Position numbers and translations under genes: made by a program
Part shown: positions 35,899 through 47,572 of the stretch, in pieces
Layout: every line of letters starts with the position of its first letter
Numbering within the stretch: the stretch's first letter is position 1
Assembly (NCBI RefSeq): GCF_958298935.1
Contig: NC_084924.1
Location: 22,789,819 to 22,853,818 of the forward strand
Source of the DNA: Phragmites australis
Taxonomy: Eukaryota; Streptophyta; Magnoliopsida; Poales; Poaceae
Length of the DNA: 64,000 nucleotides
Direction: 5' to 3'
Notes under the pieces: model-generated
The model's input: only the letters and a program-made list of their open reading frames with translations
The model's database searches: none
What the model was told of the DNA's origin: nothing

Positions 35899-36688
35899 TG
35901 TTGGAGCAAGAGTTTGTCTTGCCCCAGCAAGTACGGCAAGAGTTTCTTCTAAGGAGCAGACTGAAGGTTGGAGACGAAGTTTGAGAGGAAGGAACACCAT
36001 GAATATATTGATGGAAGAAAAATGTATCACTCTGGGAGGAGTATCACAACATTTGCTGTCTTGCTTGTTCTTTCCCGCTGTGTCCATCTGTTTGCCCAGA
36101 GGACCATGGCCTCCTGTTTATATGACCATGTGTAGCTTGGCGTACAAGTTATCATAATGTACAAATATCTGGGATTTGACCAAATTCCTAGGTCTTATCC
36201 CAGATAACTACCTTCTACCCTATCGGGGAGATAAATATCCACCGTAGTAATTATCGTGGTGCCTACCCCCTGAAGGGGGCGAGTTGGTCGCTGATTATGG
36301 CCTGGTGCCACACTATCAGGGGTATCAGGATGGCCTTCATCACGCCGGGGTGTCAGACTGGCATCCATTAGCCTTGGCCTTTAATGTGGCTTGATCAGCC
36401 CGAGGTGGGGGCGTCAGGAGGCATAGAACCGGGAGGTGAAGGCTTTGGGAAGTGGGACCCTGGAGGGTCGGGGCTTCGGGAGGTCGAAGCTTCGTAGGAC
36501 CGAGGTTCGGGAGGTCGTGTTTTGGGAGGCTTCGGGAGGTCGAGCTGACGGAGCCAAGGGAAGGCTTCGTAGGGATGAAGGTGTATCATGAAAGGATCTG
36601 ATGACATCGGAGATCGAGCTTTTAACAGAGGGTCCGGGGATCAAGGCTCTAGAGGCACCTAGATCGTGATCTTCAACCATTATCCTCA
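35899..36688 (-). repeat. LTR-like end of element G (790 bp)
   Basis: On the plus strand it starts TGTTGGAGCAAG and ends TATCCTCA, so on the minus strand it runs TGAGGATA...CTCCAACA. It contains repeated GGGAGGTCG-type motifs at 36430-36540. No paired copy was found. CGGGGAGATAAATATCC near 36223 is AT-rich but not a clear TATA box. Confidence 0.5.
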
Positions 36689-37192
36689 GGCTGTCTTATT
36701 TCCCCCGAACACCTACTTTTGAAAGACTTAATTTAGATGCTAAGAAATATGCTGATTTTATTCTTAAGTTGCATGAAACCACTAAAACGAATATAGAGGG
36801 CATGACTGAAAAGTATAGGATTGCTAGAAGTAAAGGTAGGAAGAAAATAAAATTTGAACCGGGTGATTTAGTTTGGTTGCATTTGAGGAAGCATAGGTTT
36901 CTAGAACTAAAAAAATAAAATTGATGTCTAGAGTTGATGAACCATTTAAGATAGTTGAGAAAATCAATGACAATGCATACAAATTGGACCGACCTATAGA
37001 TTTTGGGGTTAGTTCCATATTTAACATTTCAGATCTGAAGCCCTCCTTGGGACAAGAATATCTTGAGTCGAGGACGACTCCAATTAAAGAGGGGGAGGAT
37101 GATGAGCCCATGGCTCCTTCAGATACGATCAATATCGCCAATAATCCTCAAATCATACAGGGTCCAAATACAAGAGCACGTGCACGATAATT
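36689..37192 (+). pseudogene. Integrase C-terminal end of C2
   Basis: Frame resumes with TFERLNLDAKKYADF and continues through FEPGDLVWLHLRKHRF, a one-base frameshift near 36917, then [31 protein letters not shown] and SRTTPIKEGEDDEP. The stop at 37188-37190 lies 90 bases inside the 3' LTR, so the last ~30 residues (GPNTRARAR) are LTR-encoded, as in C1. This is the DNA-binding integrase tail of chromoviruses. Confidence 0.82.
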
Positions 37193-38025
37193 AGACCACC
37201 AGGTGAACTCATTTCTTGTTGTTCATGCTTCCTTGGATGAATTCTTACTAAATTTTTGTGATGTTTTATTGCTTAGGAATATGGGAGAAGCACCACAACC
37301 TTACCCAAATGTCACCCCTCAAAGGATAAGTCTACTCGGACTCGAGACTGAGCTCTAGTCCTGGTCATGGTCCAATTCGTGGTCGTGGTCGAGTCGTAGG
37401 ACAGTATGTCAGTAAAACGGGCATAACTCTATCATACGAAGTTTGTTTTAGGCAATCTTGAACATTCTGGAAAGCTTACAATGAGCCCTTTTCAATGGAT
37501 ATGAGCTCAACTAAATATTCCTTATAGTTTAGTAAGAGTCAAAGAAATAAGGTGCTGTATCACCATTTTGGACCTAGTTGGGTCCTGTAATCGTGTCGGG
37601 GTCAGAGTCCTGGTTGTGTATGCCTCTTTCCATGGCTGCACAATCCTAGGACGACCTCCTTACATCACCCCTATATATACACAGTAGCCATCATAGTTTA
37701 GGCTAGGGTTTTGCATAGATTATTTTGTTTTATACAGTTTCACCGCTTGTTCGGTTTGTGGAACCCTAACTCAAGCACTTCATCGGTAATTAACAATATT
37801 TAGATTGCACCTACCTGTTCTTACTTGTGTTCTCGATTCTCTTGCAGAAAAAGCCTTCTTGGTGAGGTCAACCACGTCTTGGCACAGTTGATAACCATAG
37901 AGTAGTGGTGTAGTGGTTGTGAGGGTTCTCGATCTGTTCTTGTCGGAGCCTTTGGATCATCAACTTTGAAACTCCACCAATCAACTTATCACATTACCTT
38001 CGGAAGATTGGGCAAACGTGCATAA
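37100..38025 (+). repeat. 3' LTR of C2 (926 bp)
   Basis: Starts TGATGAGCCCATGG after the purine tract GAGGGGGAGGA and ends ACGTGCATAA (the terminal CA mutated to AA). Followed by CTAAG. Confidence 0.88.
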
Positions 38026-38030
38026 CTAAG

Positions 38031-38678
38031 TGAGATTGTGTGTGACAATGTAGTCTACTTAGGTGCAACAATATGAACTTAGCAGTTTAGCACAGATGAA
38101 TTAGGCGCGCTGTTATCTTACCCATTTAACACTTACTATTGAATACTTAAACTTTACGTGTTCCTAATGTTGACCCTTGAGTTGCTATATCTATGTAGTA
38201 TTATGATAATATAGTAGATAGAGAGTATGTGAATCAATGGTTAGCAGTTTAGCACAACCATGCTGAATTTTTGCTTTTCAATATGCATAGATATGGAGGC
38301 TGCAGTGCATGCTATTCTTGGGAATGATATGAGAATTAAGAGTGCGCCGTCACACATACCGATGATATGAGATAGCTAATTTAGCATTTGGATGGCGACA
38401 TCAGTTGTAACCTGCTTTCTAAGAGTAAAACTTGATAACATAAACATGTTCTTGATGTTCATATGCTTGGCATATGCAATTTCCATGTTTACCTATTTTT
38501 ATTCTTGCTTGTGGTCAGTCCTGATAGCACACATTAATTCTTATTCTTGTATATCTGCTGCTGTATATTGATGTCACTAATGTATGCATTTTGCACAACA
38601 AGTTCATGATGGTTAAAACTAAATTTGTAAGAAAATCCCAAAAATGAATTTAGGTTGCGTAACCTATTATGAGAGTTG
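38031..38678 (+). other. CACTA-A interval, intron-like, no gene seen
   Basis: AT-rich sequence continuing CACTA-A after C2. GGTTAGCAGTTTAGCACA near 38239 partly repeats an earlier AGCAGTTTAGCACAGATG near 38080. It ends GCGTAACCTATTATGAGAG. It probably lies in the 5' region or an intron of the TNP1-like gene. Confidence 0.4.
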
Positions 38679-38683
38679 TCTCC

Positions 38684-40087
38684 TGTCGGAGGATTAACTC
38701 CTGTCGCAGGGATCCCGAGAGACCCTTTTTTAGAGATTCGGCCAGGGGGATTATCCTGAATAAGTTCGTCGGAGGAATGAATGAGAGTAAATGCAAATGG
38801 CCGGTGGTGGGGGTGTCGACCTAGTGCAAGAAGAAGTAAATGCACCGGAATTTAGACAGGTTCGGACCGCACGGGGGCGTAATACCCTACTCCTGTATGG
38901 ATGCTATAACTATCCTGAGGAGGTCCCTCAAGGATGTTGCTGGTTACAAGGATGTTGGCCTAACTAAAAGCTTGAGGCTCCTTGTTCTTCGGCTGGAACT
39001 GTACTCAACCTTGCTCACAGTGTCTCTCATTCTTCTTTGTTGACGTTGTTGGTCTTCTGTGTGTTCGTTGTGCGTATGTGCGTATTCAGGTTTTTTTTGG
39101 CTTGCTTAGGATTCTTCGGCTCTCAGGATTGCCCTTCTTCTGTGCCGCTGGCTCTTTTAAGTACTCGCCGGCCGTGACATGCCCCGAACGGAAAGGAGGG
39201 GGCTCGAGTTCCGAGATGCCATAAATGGAAAGGGCGTCATCATTTCTTCTGGGTGAAGTGACCGGGGGTGGAAAATGCGTCGCACGCCCGGTCGCCCGTC
39301 ACCATAAATGCCCTGGCAACGGGCGTCGTGGAGAGGGCCCACCGGGCAGCCGTAGAGCAACCCGGCGTGCTCGCCCTATCTTGTTCTCCTGCCACAGCAG
39401 CGCGGCAGACGGGACACCTTGGTCCTCACGATGTTATCCCGAGACAAGCCGGATGGCACGAGACGGGACCTGTGCAATTAATGACCCCACGCCTCTCTGC
39501 CAAAACGTGGCAGGAACTGACGCTGAGCACGGCGGGAGCAGTTGGAGATGTCAGGCCATGCACGCTCATTAAATGCGACCTCGGACCTCTGGCTGGCTGA
39601 CACCTCATCGGCAGGCCCCTCGGGGGCCCTTCTGAGTCATCGGGATACCGAGTGCTCGGGGGTACTGTTCACATCCCCGAGCACTCTCTACCGAGAATGC
39701 CCATCCTTGTCTTCAGGGTGCCGGGTGCTCGGGGGTACTGTTCGCCTCCCCGAGCACTTTTGCATGGACCCTCGGGGAACCGAGTGCTCGGGGACTGCCA
39801 CGTGCAGCCCCAAGCACTCTCTCCCGAGTACTCTTGTATGGTCCCTCGGGGAACCCAGTGCTCGGGGGCCGCCGCTCGTGGCCCCGAGCACTCTCTCCCA
39901 GAACTTAGCTCTTCTGATCATCGGGGGACTATGGTGCTCGGGGATCACCGACCGTGGCCCCGAGCACCTTCTCCCGGGACTTGATCTTTCCCCATCTCAT
40001 AAGAGAGACTTCGCGGTATGGTGCCATGTGGCGGATTGCTGGCCTGGCCTCTGGATTTGGGGACCCCTGGTTCCTGATACACCGACA
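38684..40087. mobile_element. Solo LTR S2 (1404 bp), TSD TCTCC
   Basis: Begins TGTCGGAGGATTAACTCC and ends GATACACCGACA. The duplications TCTCC at 38679-38683 and 40088-40092 are perfect. Same family as S1 throughout, including the hairpin array. Comparison with the uninterrupted module copy at 20908 (AACCTATGTCTCCC) supports insertion at TCTCC. Confidence 0.9.
39645..39980. repeat. Tandem hairpin array in S2
   Basis: Five imperfect units with GTGCTCGGGG...CCCCGAGCAC arms, same design as the S1 array but with one unit fewer and different loops. Confidence 0.82.
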
Positions 40088-40455
40088 TCTCCCGTTTGGG
40101 AGTGTTTCATTATAAATATGACTTGGCAACTCGTCATATTTATAAGACGATGCTCCTAAATTGTCCACGTACTTTGGACAGTTCAAGGATATGTGGCCCG
40201 GGTAGTAGGTTTCTGTGCTCTTGTATGGTTCTAGAGAGAATTTTGGAGGCGTCTCCCTGCTGTTCTCCTGATAGACACCCTCCCAGCTCGTTGTCGAGAC
40301 ATGTATTTTGAGAACAGAGGGGAGGTGCTGCCAAAATTTTCCCCAGAACCGTACAAGAGCATGGAAACCTACTCAGACCACATATCCTCGAATGGGATTA
40401 GGACCTATCTTTGCCTATTAGAAATTAGGTAGGATCCTTCACTTTAGATAAGAAA
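40088..40455. repeat. Palindrome-bearing module, copy 2
   Basis: Homologous to 20908-21285. The inner palindrome has perfect 12-bp arms TATAAATATGAC and GTCATATTTATA around a 10-base loop. It lies directly before the TNP1-like gene, whereas copy 1 lies before TNP2. S2 is inserted at its left edge. Confidence 0.72.
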
Positions 40456-40796
40456 TACATCATATTTACATAAATTCATATAAAAGTGAATATAGTTACT
40501 AAGACTTATACAATTGTATCTGCATATTCAGATCTACTAGATGTCTTCCAACGAGTCATCGGGATCCTCTGACGAAGCACAAGCTCCCAGTTAGATGTCT
40601 GCGCAGCTAGGTCCTAGTGGAGTAACAATACTAAAGGCAAGGGCACAAGCAAAGTGGTCAACTGAAAAGATTAACATCATGGAAATCGATGATGACGGCG
40701 CGCCTATGGAGAAGAAGGCCCTTCAGATGTTGCAGACGCTCACGGGCCTTAATGCTTGGGAGAGGGTGCCTTTAACCATTCGGAAGATCAATCAAC

Positions 40797-43700
40797 TGTC
40801 ACACCCGGTTTTAAGACCAAAACCAGATGTAAACTATATGTATGCCAGGATCAGTTATTCATACATATAGCGACTTCATTAGTGTAACAGACATAGTGTT
40901 TCTTATTACATCGCTAAATTATTACAAAATGACCACACACGGGTCTAAAGAAAAGAACACCACAGCGGAAAAAGGAATGGCGCAGCTCCAAGCCAACAGG
41001 CAGCCGACCGAGAGTTCCACAAGCCTAGAACTCGGCATCATCCTTGGGGAAGTCATCCTCAGGAAATTCTTCAAAGGTTTCACCTTCTGAAACAGCAAGC
41101 GTGAGTATTTCCAATACTCAACAAGTGGAGGAAAAATGAATTTAATATGGTGGCTTGAAACAAGGTTTCCTAATCTAGGGTTTCATTTGCATAAAAGCCG
41201 ATTTTTAGCCCTGAACTATGGAAAACGAATTTTTATTTTAACCGAGAAAAGATGTACCAAAGATTTTCTTTAACCTTCGGGAATTCAACCCAATTCCCAA
41301 AGATCTTCTTTAACCTCCGGGAATTCAACCCAATTCCCAAACCAAGAAAATACCCACCCGACTAATCATGCGAGGGTCCAGGCTGCTCATAACCGTGAGC
41401 ACGGCTGAATATTCAGTTTGACACTCTGCAGAGTTTGTGCACTTTACCCACGAGTCGTGATCTTCTCTGTTGCCGGTACCTGATGGTACCTTACACACTT
41501 CCGGGGTGTGCGCCAAGAGATCACTACGAGGCTTTTCCAGAGAGTCTCCCAGTTACGCACTTGCCCACTGAGGTTTCACTGCCGTACATAAGTGGAGTAA
41601 CCCTCCACCCCAGAAGCCCCCTCTTGTGCCGGGTAGAATCGGGAAGTAACCCTTCCTTATCTACACATCCGATTGGCTCATACAACCATGGGAGAACATC
41701 TAGTTACTAGGCCAAGCCGTACCATATTGGTCTCGTGGTTGCCTTGTTTGCCATGGGTGTTCGCTTCACGAACCGGTCCTTAAAATGGTCTGGGCAAGAC
41801 CTCCAATAACCCCATAAGGGTATACTACCAAACAACCAATCATGCTGGGAAAAGTAGCCCTTTCTTGCCCAAAACCCCAATTATCTTTGTTGTTAACTTC
41901 CTTAACAACATTAGTTTCCATGATATTCTTCCTATATAAATTTTTAGTTCCTAACTCAAGATTCATCATCCTACACTCTACATGTTCATCTAAAGCATGG
42001 CTAAGCATAAACATGATGATCTGGTATGGATAAAGAACCTATTTCTAACACTAGTATTTGCTATACTACCCATTTGTAAAACAGCATGGATATTTGTCAA
42101 AGACTCACTTTATGTAAAAACTAGGTTCTGCAATATGGTCACGACACTTGCCTTCGTCGAAGTGTTGCACAGGACCTTCAAAATCTTCCTCCTGAAAGTT
42201 GCCGAACTCCTGGGCTGAACCGTCTACACGAACACACAATCTAACATAAGAACAGTACACCAAACATTCCTAAAACTAGATGAAGACCCTATAAACAGAT
42301 TCTATGCAACGCTACGATTGCTTGAGCGCGAAAATCGCCTAAATCAGAGCTATGAACAAAAAGTTATGATTATTTGAAGTTATAGGGGTTATTCTGCAAA
42401 TTTTACTTGAATTTCAGAGAATTAGTGAATTGTTTTTATACTGAAAATCTTATTTATAAACAAATCCAGGGGTTTCTATAAAAGTACAGAGCTTTTATGT
42501 GGTTACAGAGAAGTCTAGGGGCTAAAGTGCAAGGTTGCCATTTTCCAAAATTATTATGATTCGGAAGTGACTGGATAAAGACTTTGATGACGTGGTATTG
42601 ACACATAGGCAGATTGGATGACATGGCAGGCTGATATGGATGATGACATGGCTCTGTGGCTGATTGGGATTACGGAGACGACACGTGGAATTATATGATT
42701 GGCTGGGCGAAGAGTTATTTTGCACCTAATCCGGATCGTTCATCACGGATCCGACGGCCAGGATTCAAAAGGGCTTTGACCGGCGGTGCAAGCTCGGCGG
42801 CGACCAACCGATGGCGACGCATGGCGGCGGGGCTCGCCGGAGATGCGCAAAGTGCGCATCCGGGTTCCGTTTGCAATGGGAAAAAGCATAAAACGGAGAG
42901 GAGGAGCAGGGGGTCCTCACCGAGGCTTCACGGTGGCTGGACACAGCTCGGTGATAGTCGGCGATGAAGGAGGGCAGCCGGCGGGGTCGTAGCTCGATGG
43001 GAGAAGGCTACGGCGGTGGAGAGGCGCCGAGGGGCGGCGGAGAAGCCGTCTCGTTCTCCTGCGAAGCTGAGAAGGCGGTTAGAGAGGCCGGAGACGACAC
43101 GGCGGCATGAATATGGTGGCGGCGGTGCACACTCTCCGGCGGTGAAGAAGAAGCCGACGTCGGGGAAGAATCCGAGTGGAAAAGGAGGAGGAAATGGGAG
43201 GAATCGCTCGGTGGGGATTTATGGCATTGAATCTAGCCGATTTTGGAAGGGGAGGGGGCGTGGGGAGGCGCCGATTTGGTGGCGAGCCGGTGGAGGGGAT
43301 CGGGCGCGCTGGAGGTTGAAGAAGCGGAGCCGGCAGGTTGGCGCGGCTCGGCTCGGGCGGATGAGTGCGGCTCGGCTCGGGTGGGGCCTGCATGGCAGCG
43401 GAACAGAGGGCGGGAGGTGGCGGCTCGGCCTAGCGCAGGAGGCTGGCTCGGCGGGGCATCCCACAAGGGAGGAAGTAGAGGGGAGAAGGGGGGGTGGTTT
43501 GGGCCGAGGGAGAAGGAGGATTTCGGCCCGAGAGCACTTTCTGATTTTCCAAAACTTTTTCCAATTGAATTTCATCAAATTTTCCAATGAGGTTTTAAAG
43601 TGGCGAAACCTAGCGAAATTTTGCAAACTTTTTCCACCCAATAAAACCTTATTGCATCTACCACAGCATGAGTGCATTCAAACAATTATCCTAGGCCAAG

Positions 43701-43803
43701 TTAATTTTAGAAATTAATTTCCTATTGAGCTAAGTTGCAACACCTGAGTTAATTTCTATGAAAGTTTTAAATTATTGCAAAAATTTGAATTTTAGGTGTT
43801 ACA
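40797..43803 (-). repeat. 3' LTR of TB (3007 bp), minus strand
   Basis: On the plus strand it starts TGTCACACCCGG and ends GGTGTTACA, next to CCCCCCTTAGG, the reversed polypurine tract. Paired with 57607-60587. It has a 26-bp segment near 42625-42650 that the partner lacks. The GC-rich part (42770-43500) gives long spurious frames. The conserved Tekay block is at about 42139-42225 (minus strand). Confidence 0.92.
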
Positions 43804-43815
43804 AACCTACCCCCC

Positions 43816-45842
43816 TTAGGATGAATCTCGCCCTCGAGATTCGGGTTGATCTTCAAATAACTGCGGGAATTCTGCCTTCAGATCATCTTCTCGCTCCCAG
43901 GTTGCCTCATCTTCCGAGTGATGACTCCTTTGAACTTTGCACATTCTAATAGCCTTTCTTCTCGTTGTTCGCTCTGCAGTGTCCAGAATTCTGATAGGAT
44001 ATTCTGCATAGGTCAGATCTTCTTTTGGGTCCACTTCTTCCAGGGGCAACTGTTCTTCTGGCATTCTTAAACATTTCTTTAATTGAGATACATGACATAC
44101 ATCATGCACGTCAGCCAGTGTAGATGGCAGCTCCAGCTGATAGGCTACCTCTCCACGTCTAGCGGTTATCCTGAATGGTCCAATGTACCTGGGTGCCAAT
44201 TTTCCTTTAACCTTGAACCTGCGGAGACCTCTGATAGGTGAGACTTTCAAATACACCATATCCCCCACTTCAAAGGTCAATCCTCTCCGTCGATTATCCG
44301 CATAACTCTTTTGTCGGGACTGTGCGGCCTTCAAGTTTTCCCGTATGGCCTGAACCTGTTCTTCTGCTCTTCTAAGAATTTCTGGCCCAAACACCTGGCT
44401 TTCTCCAGTTTCGTTCCAATACAGCGGAGTTCTGCACTTTCTATCATACAAAGCTTCATATGGAGACATTTTGAGGCTGGCTTGGTAGCTGTTATTGTAA
44501 GAAAACTCTGCATATGGTAAGCTTTTATCCCAACTCTGCTTGTACTTCAAGGTGCAGGCTCTTAACATATCTTCCAACACTTGGTTGGTCCTCTCTGTCT
44601 GTCCATCGGTTTGGGGGTGATATACGGAACTGAAGTTCAGTTTAGTGTCCAAAGATTCGTGTAGTTTCTGCCAGAAGCGAGAGGTAAATTGGGTACCCCA
44701 TGTAGACACATAATTCTTGACATATACAACTCGGCAAGTTTCGCACTTGAATATGTTGTCTTGACTGGGATAAAATGTGCAACCTTCGTTAAGCGATCCA
44801 CCTCTACCCAGATAGAATCGTAGCCTGCTTGAGTGCGGGGTAACTTGACGATGAAATCCATACCAATTTCTTCCCACTTCCACTCTGGAACTTTCAAGGG
44901 TTGCAATAATCCTGCTGGCCTTTGATGTTCTGCCTTTACTCTCTGACAGGTGTCGCACAAAGCCACATATTCTGCAACATCTCTCTTCATACCATACCAC
45001 CAATAATACTCTTTCAGATCCTGATACATCTTAGTGCTCCCGGGGTGAATGGAATGTGCAGAATCGTGTGCTTCTCGCAAAATCAAATCCTTCAAAACTT
45101 TCTGGTTGGGTACACAAATCCTTTTACCAAACCACACTGTTCCTTGATTATCTTTCGAGAATACTGGTGCCTTATTTGTTTTTATGAGTTCTTTGATCTC
45201 CTTTATTTTCTCATCTTTCCATTGTCCTTTTCGGATGTTTTGTTCCAATTGTGACTTCATTTCTATTACTGTTGCATCCATGTCGGCAATAAAACCTAAA
45301 TTTAATCTCTCAAATTCCTTGCATAATTCCGGCTGACTTCCTCGCAACATAGTCATATTGCAATATCCCTTCCTACTCAGGGCATCTGCCACAACATTTG
45401 CTTTCCCAGGGTGGTAATGTATTCCCACATCGTAATCCTTGATTAGTTCCAACCATCTAAGTTGCTGCAAATTAAGATCCGGTTGGGTGAAAATATATTT
45501 TAGGCTTTTATGATCCGTATATATTTCACATCGGTTGCCAATGAGGTAGTGCCTCCAAGTCTTTAGGGCGTGAACCACTGTAGCTAATTCCAAATCGTGG
45601 GTCGGATAATTTTCCTCATGTTTTCTTAACTGCCTAGATGCATATGCTACCACATGACCTTCTTGCATAAGCACACATCCCAACCCTTGTCGAGACACGT
45701 CACAATACACCGAGAACGACGTCTGGGTGTCTGGCGTGATAAGAACTGGCGCGGTGGTCAACTTTTTCTTCAATTCGTTGAAACTGGCTTCTCGAGCGGC
45801 TGTCCATTTGAATTCTGCTCCTTTTCCTAGTAGTTCTATCAT
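43816..45842 (-). pseudogene. RNase H, integrase and chromodomain of TB
   Basis: Read right to left: [13 protein letters not shown], RNase H ([40 protein letters not shown]), the zinc domain ([15 protein letters not shown]), the integrase core ([29 protein letters not shown], then CLHGVP) and the rest in another frame ([46 protein letters not shown], chromodomain). Near 44690-44700 a deletion between two short repeats removed about 28 bases, including the second catalytic Asp, and shifted the frame. In the chromodomain CKVQW has become CKVQR. Stop at 43816-43818, just before the polypurine tract. Confidence 0.9.
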
Positions 45843-46592
45843 TGGTTTTTTGCTATCTTGGAAAAATCTTCTATAAATCGGAGGTAATACCCTGCTAAAC
45901 CCAAGAAACTGCGGATCTTCGAAACATTCTGTGGGGTTTTCCAGTTTAGTACATCCCTTACTTTGGACGGATCTATGGACACACTTCCTGATGAAATAAT
46001 ATGACCAAGGAAGGGTACTTCTGTCAACCAGAACTCACACTTACTCAATTTGGCATAAAGCTGGTTCTCCCTGAGTTTCTGTAATACCATCCTTAAGTGT
46101 TCCTTGTGTTCTTCCTTGTCCTTGGAGAAGACCAGGATATCATCAATAAACATTACGACAAACTTGTCCAGAAACTCCATGAAGACCTTATTCATTAGGT
46201 ACATGAAGTATGCTGGTGCATTTGTCAAGCCAAAAGACATTACCGTGAACTCATAAAGGCCATATCGAGTGACGAACGCGGTCTTTGGAATATCCGAAGC
46301 GCGAATCTTCAACTGGTGGTATCCGGACCGAAGATCAATCTTGGAGAAAATACACGCTCCTTTCAATTGATGAAACAGACCATCAATGTGAGGCAGTGGG
46401 TATTTGTTCTTGATAGTTACTTCATTGAGAGCCCGATAGTCTATGCACATCCTTTGCGTTCCATCTTTCTTGGGTACAAAGATGACCGGAGCTCCCCAGG
46501 GTGAAGAACTAGGGCGGATAAACCCTTTGTCTAACAGCTCTTGGATTTGCTCCTTAAGCTCTGCCAGCTGATTGGCATCCATTCTATATGGT
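45839..46592 (-). pseudogene. Reverse transcriptase of TB
   Basis: On the minus strand: [61 protein letters not shown], then the catalytic FIDDIL box and [33 protein letters not shown]. All RT motifs are present. It is disconnected upstream by a one-base loss near 46590 and downstream by a frameshift at a six-A run near 45847. It copies the element RNA into cDNA. Confidence 0.93.
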
Positions 46593-46595
46593 CTC

Positions 46596-47567
46596 TTATA
46601 TAGGTGCAGTTCCTGGCACTAATTCAATCACAAATTCTATTTCACGATCTGGCGGCATACCTGGAAGATCACCGGGGAAAACGTCCGGGAATTCGTTCAC
46701 CACATTAATCTCTTCGATAGGAATACCCTTCATTTGATTTAGTGAGCTTTCCTCGGTCGAGGGTATAGCTGCAACAAACTCGACCTGCGTGCCTTCTTGT
46801 TTAGTCAGTTGAACTGCTCTTCTGGTGCAGTCTATGATTCCCTTATATTTCGCCAGCCAGTCCATTCCCAATATGACATCAATTCCATTGGATTCCAGAA
46901 CTACAAGGTTGGCTAAGAAATCTACCCCGCTTATATAAAGGCTTAGCTTTGAGCATATATACTTTGCCCTCATCTCTCCTCCAGGAGAGCTAATAATCAT
47001 TTGCTGCTTCATATGTACAATTGGCAGATTATACTTTGCAACATATCTTATAGTGATGAATGAATGTGATGCTCCTGAATCAAATAAAACTGATGCTGGG
47101 TTTGAGTTGATAAGGAACATACCAAGCACCACATCTTGCACCCCTTGGACTTCTTCAGCAGTGACATGGTTGATTCGCCCATGCGCGTAATTCTGTTGAG
47201 CCCGGTTAGTTGGAGCTGGTGCTGGGTTCCCATTGCGGCCCGGAGCTTGATGTTGTCCTTGCTTTGGAGCATTCCCATTGCCATACTGCACGGGAGAGTT
47301 GTTGGGTTTCTTCCTTGGGCATTTATTGGCATAGTGCCCTACTTCGCCACAGACGAAACATGACTTTTCGGTGGAAGGTGCCTGATCACCAAACTTCTGT
47401 TGAGGCGTCGGGGGTTGGGTCTGACGAGGGGCTTGGAAGTTTGAGCGCTGAGCTTGCATATGTAGCTTGTTCTGGTTCTAGTGCTGGTTCTGTTGGCGGA
47501 ACATGGGTCCTTGTTGAGGTGGGTTATAACGGGGTCGGGAGTGACTGCTTGAGCCTTGACCTTGAGA
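46596..47567 (-). pseudogene. C-terminal gag and protease of TB
   Basis: Immediately left of C1, the gag frame reads SSQGQGSSSHSRPRYN, a TAG at 47478-47480, then a complete zinc knuckle CFVCGEVGHYANKC, a Pro/Gln/Asn-rich stretch and an aspartic protease with LFDSGASHSF. Later come GMDWLAKYKGIIDC and the linker EFPDVFPGDLPGMPP leading to RT. This is the continuation of gag 55620-56363 across the insertion. Confidence 0.9.
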
Positions 47568-47572
47568 AGACA

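Larger units (their letters stand above)
29777..36688 (-). mobile_element. G: remnant of a minus-strand Ty3-type (Tat-like?) element inside C2
   Basis: A 790-bp LTR-like end at 35899-36688 has on its left GGATGGCGTCAC, the reverse of a leader-like GTGACGCCATCC. Leftwards come gag-like minus-strand frames with a zinc-knuckle-like motif, a long stretch of ~250-bp repeats and a 31-bp tandem array. No second LTR and no pol were found, and the C2 pol missing here was probably lost in the same deletion. S3 is inserted at 32295. Tat-like is a weak assignment based on layout and leader. Confidence 0.45.
25430..38025 (+). mobile_element. C2: CRM-like Ty3/gypsy element, plus strand, TSD CTAAG
   Basis: The flanking duplications CTAAG (25425-25429 and 38026-38030) are perfect. 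LTRs are 901 and 926 bp. Inside are an initiator tRNA-Met-type primer site, a leader with a 68-bp tandem array, decayed gag and protease, then a foreign segment (29777-36688) replacing most of pol, then the end of integrase and the 3' LTR. The LTRs differ at roughly one base in ten by eye and by a ~25-bp indel, so this is older than C1 and TB. Gag and integrase resemble C1. Confidence 0.85.

Noticed and set aside
38677..40087. S2 starting at 38677 (TGTCTCC) without a duplication
   Set aside because: Starting at 38684 gives perfect TCTCC duplications and termini matching S1.
43016..43717. 233-codon plus-strand frame with an Arg/Gly-rich product
   Set aside because: It lies in the GC-rich part of the TB 3' LTR. 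The 5' LTR copy breaks the frame differently, so it is compositional.
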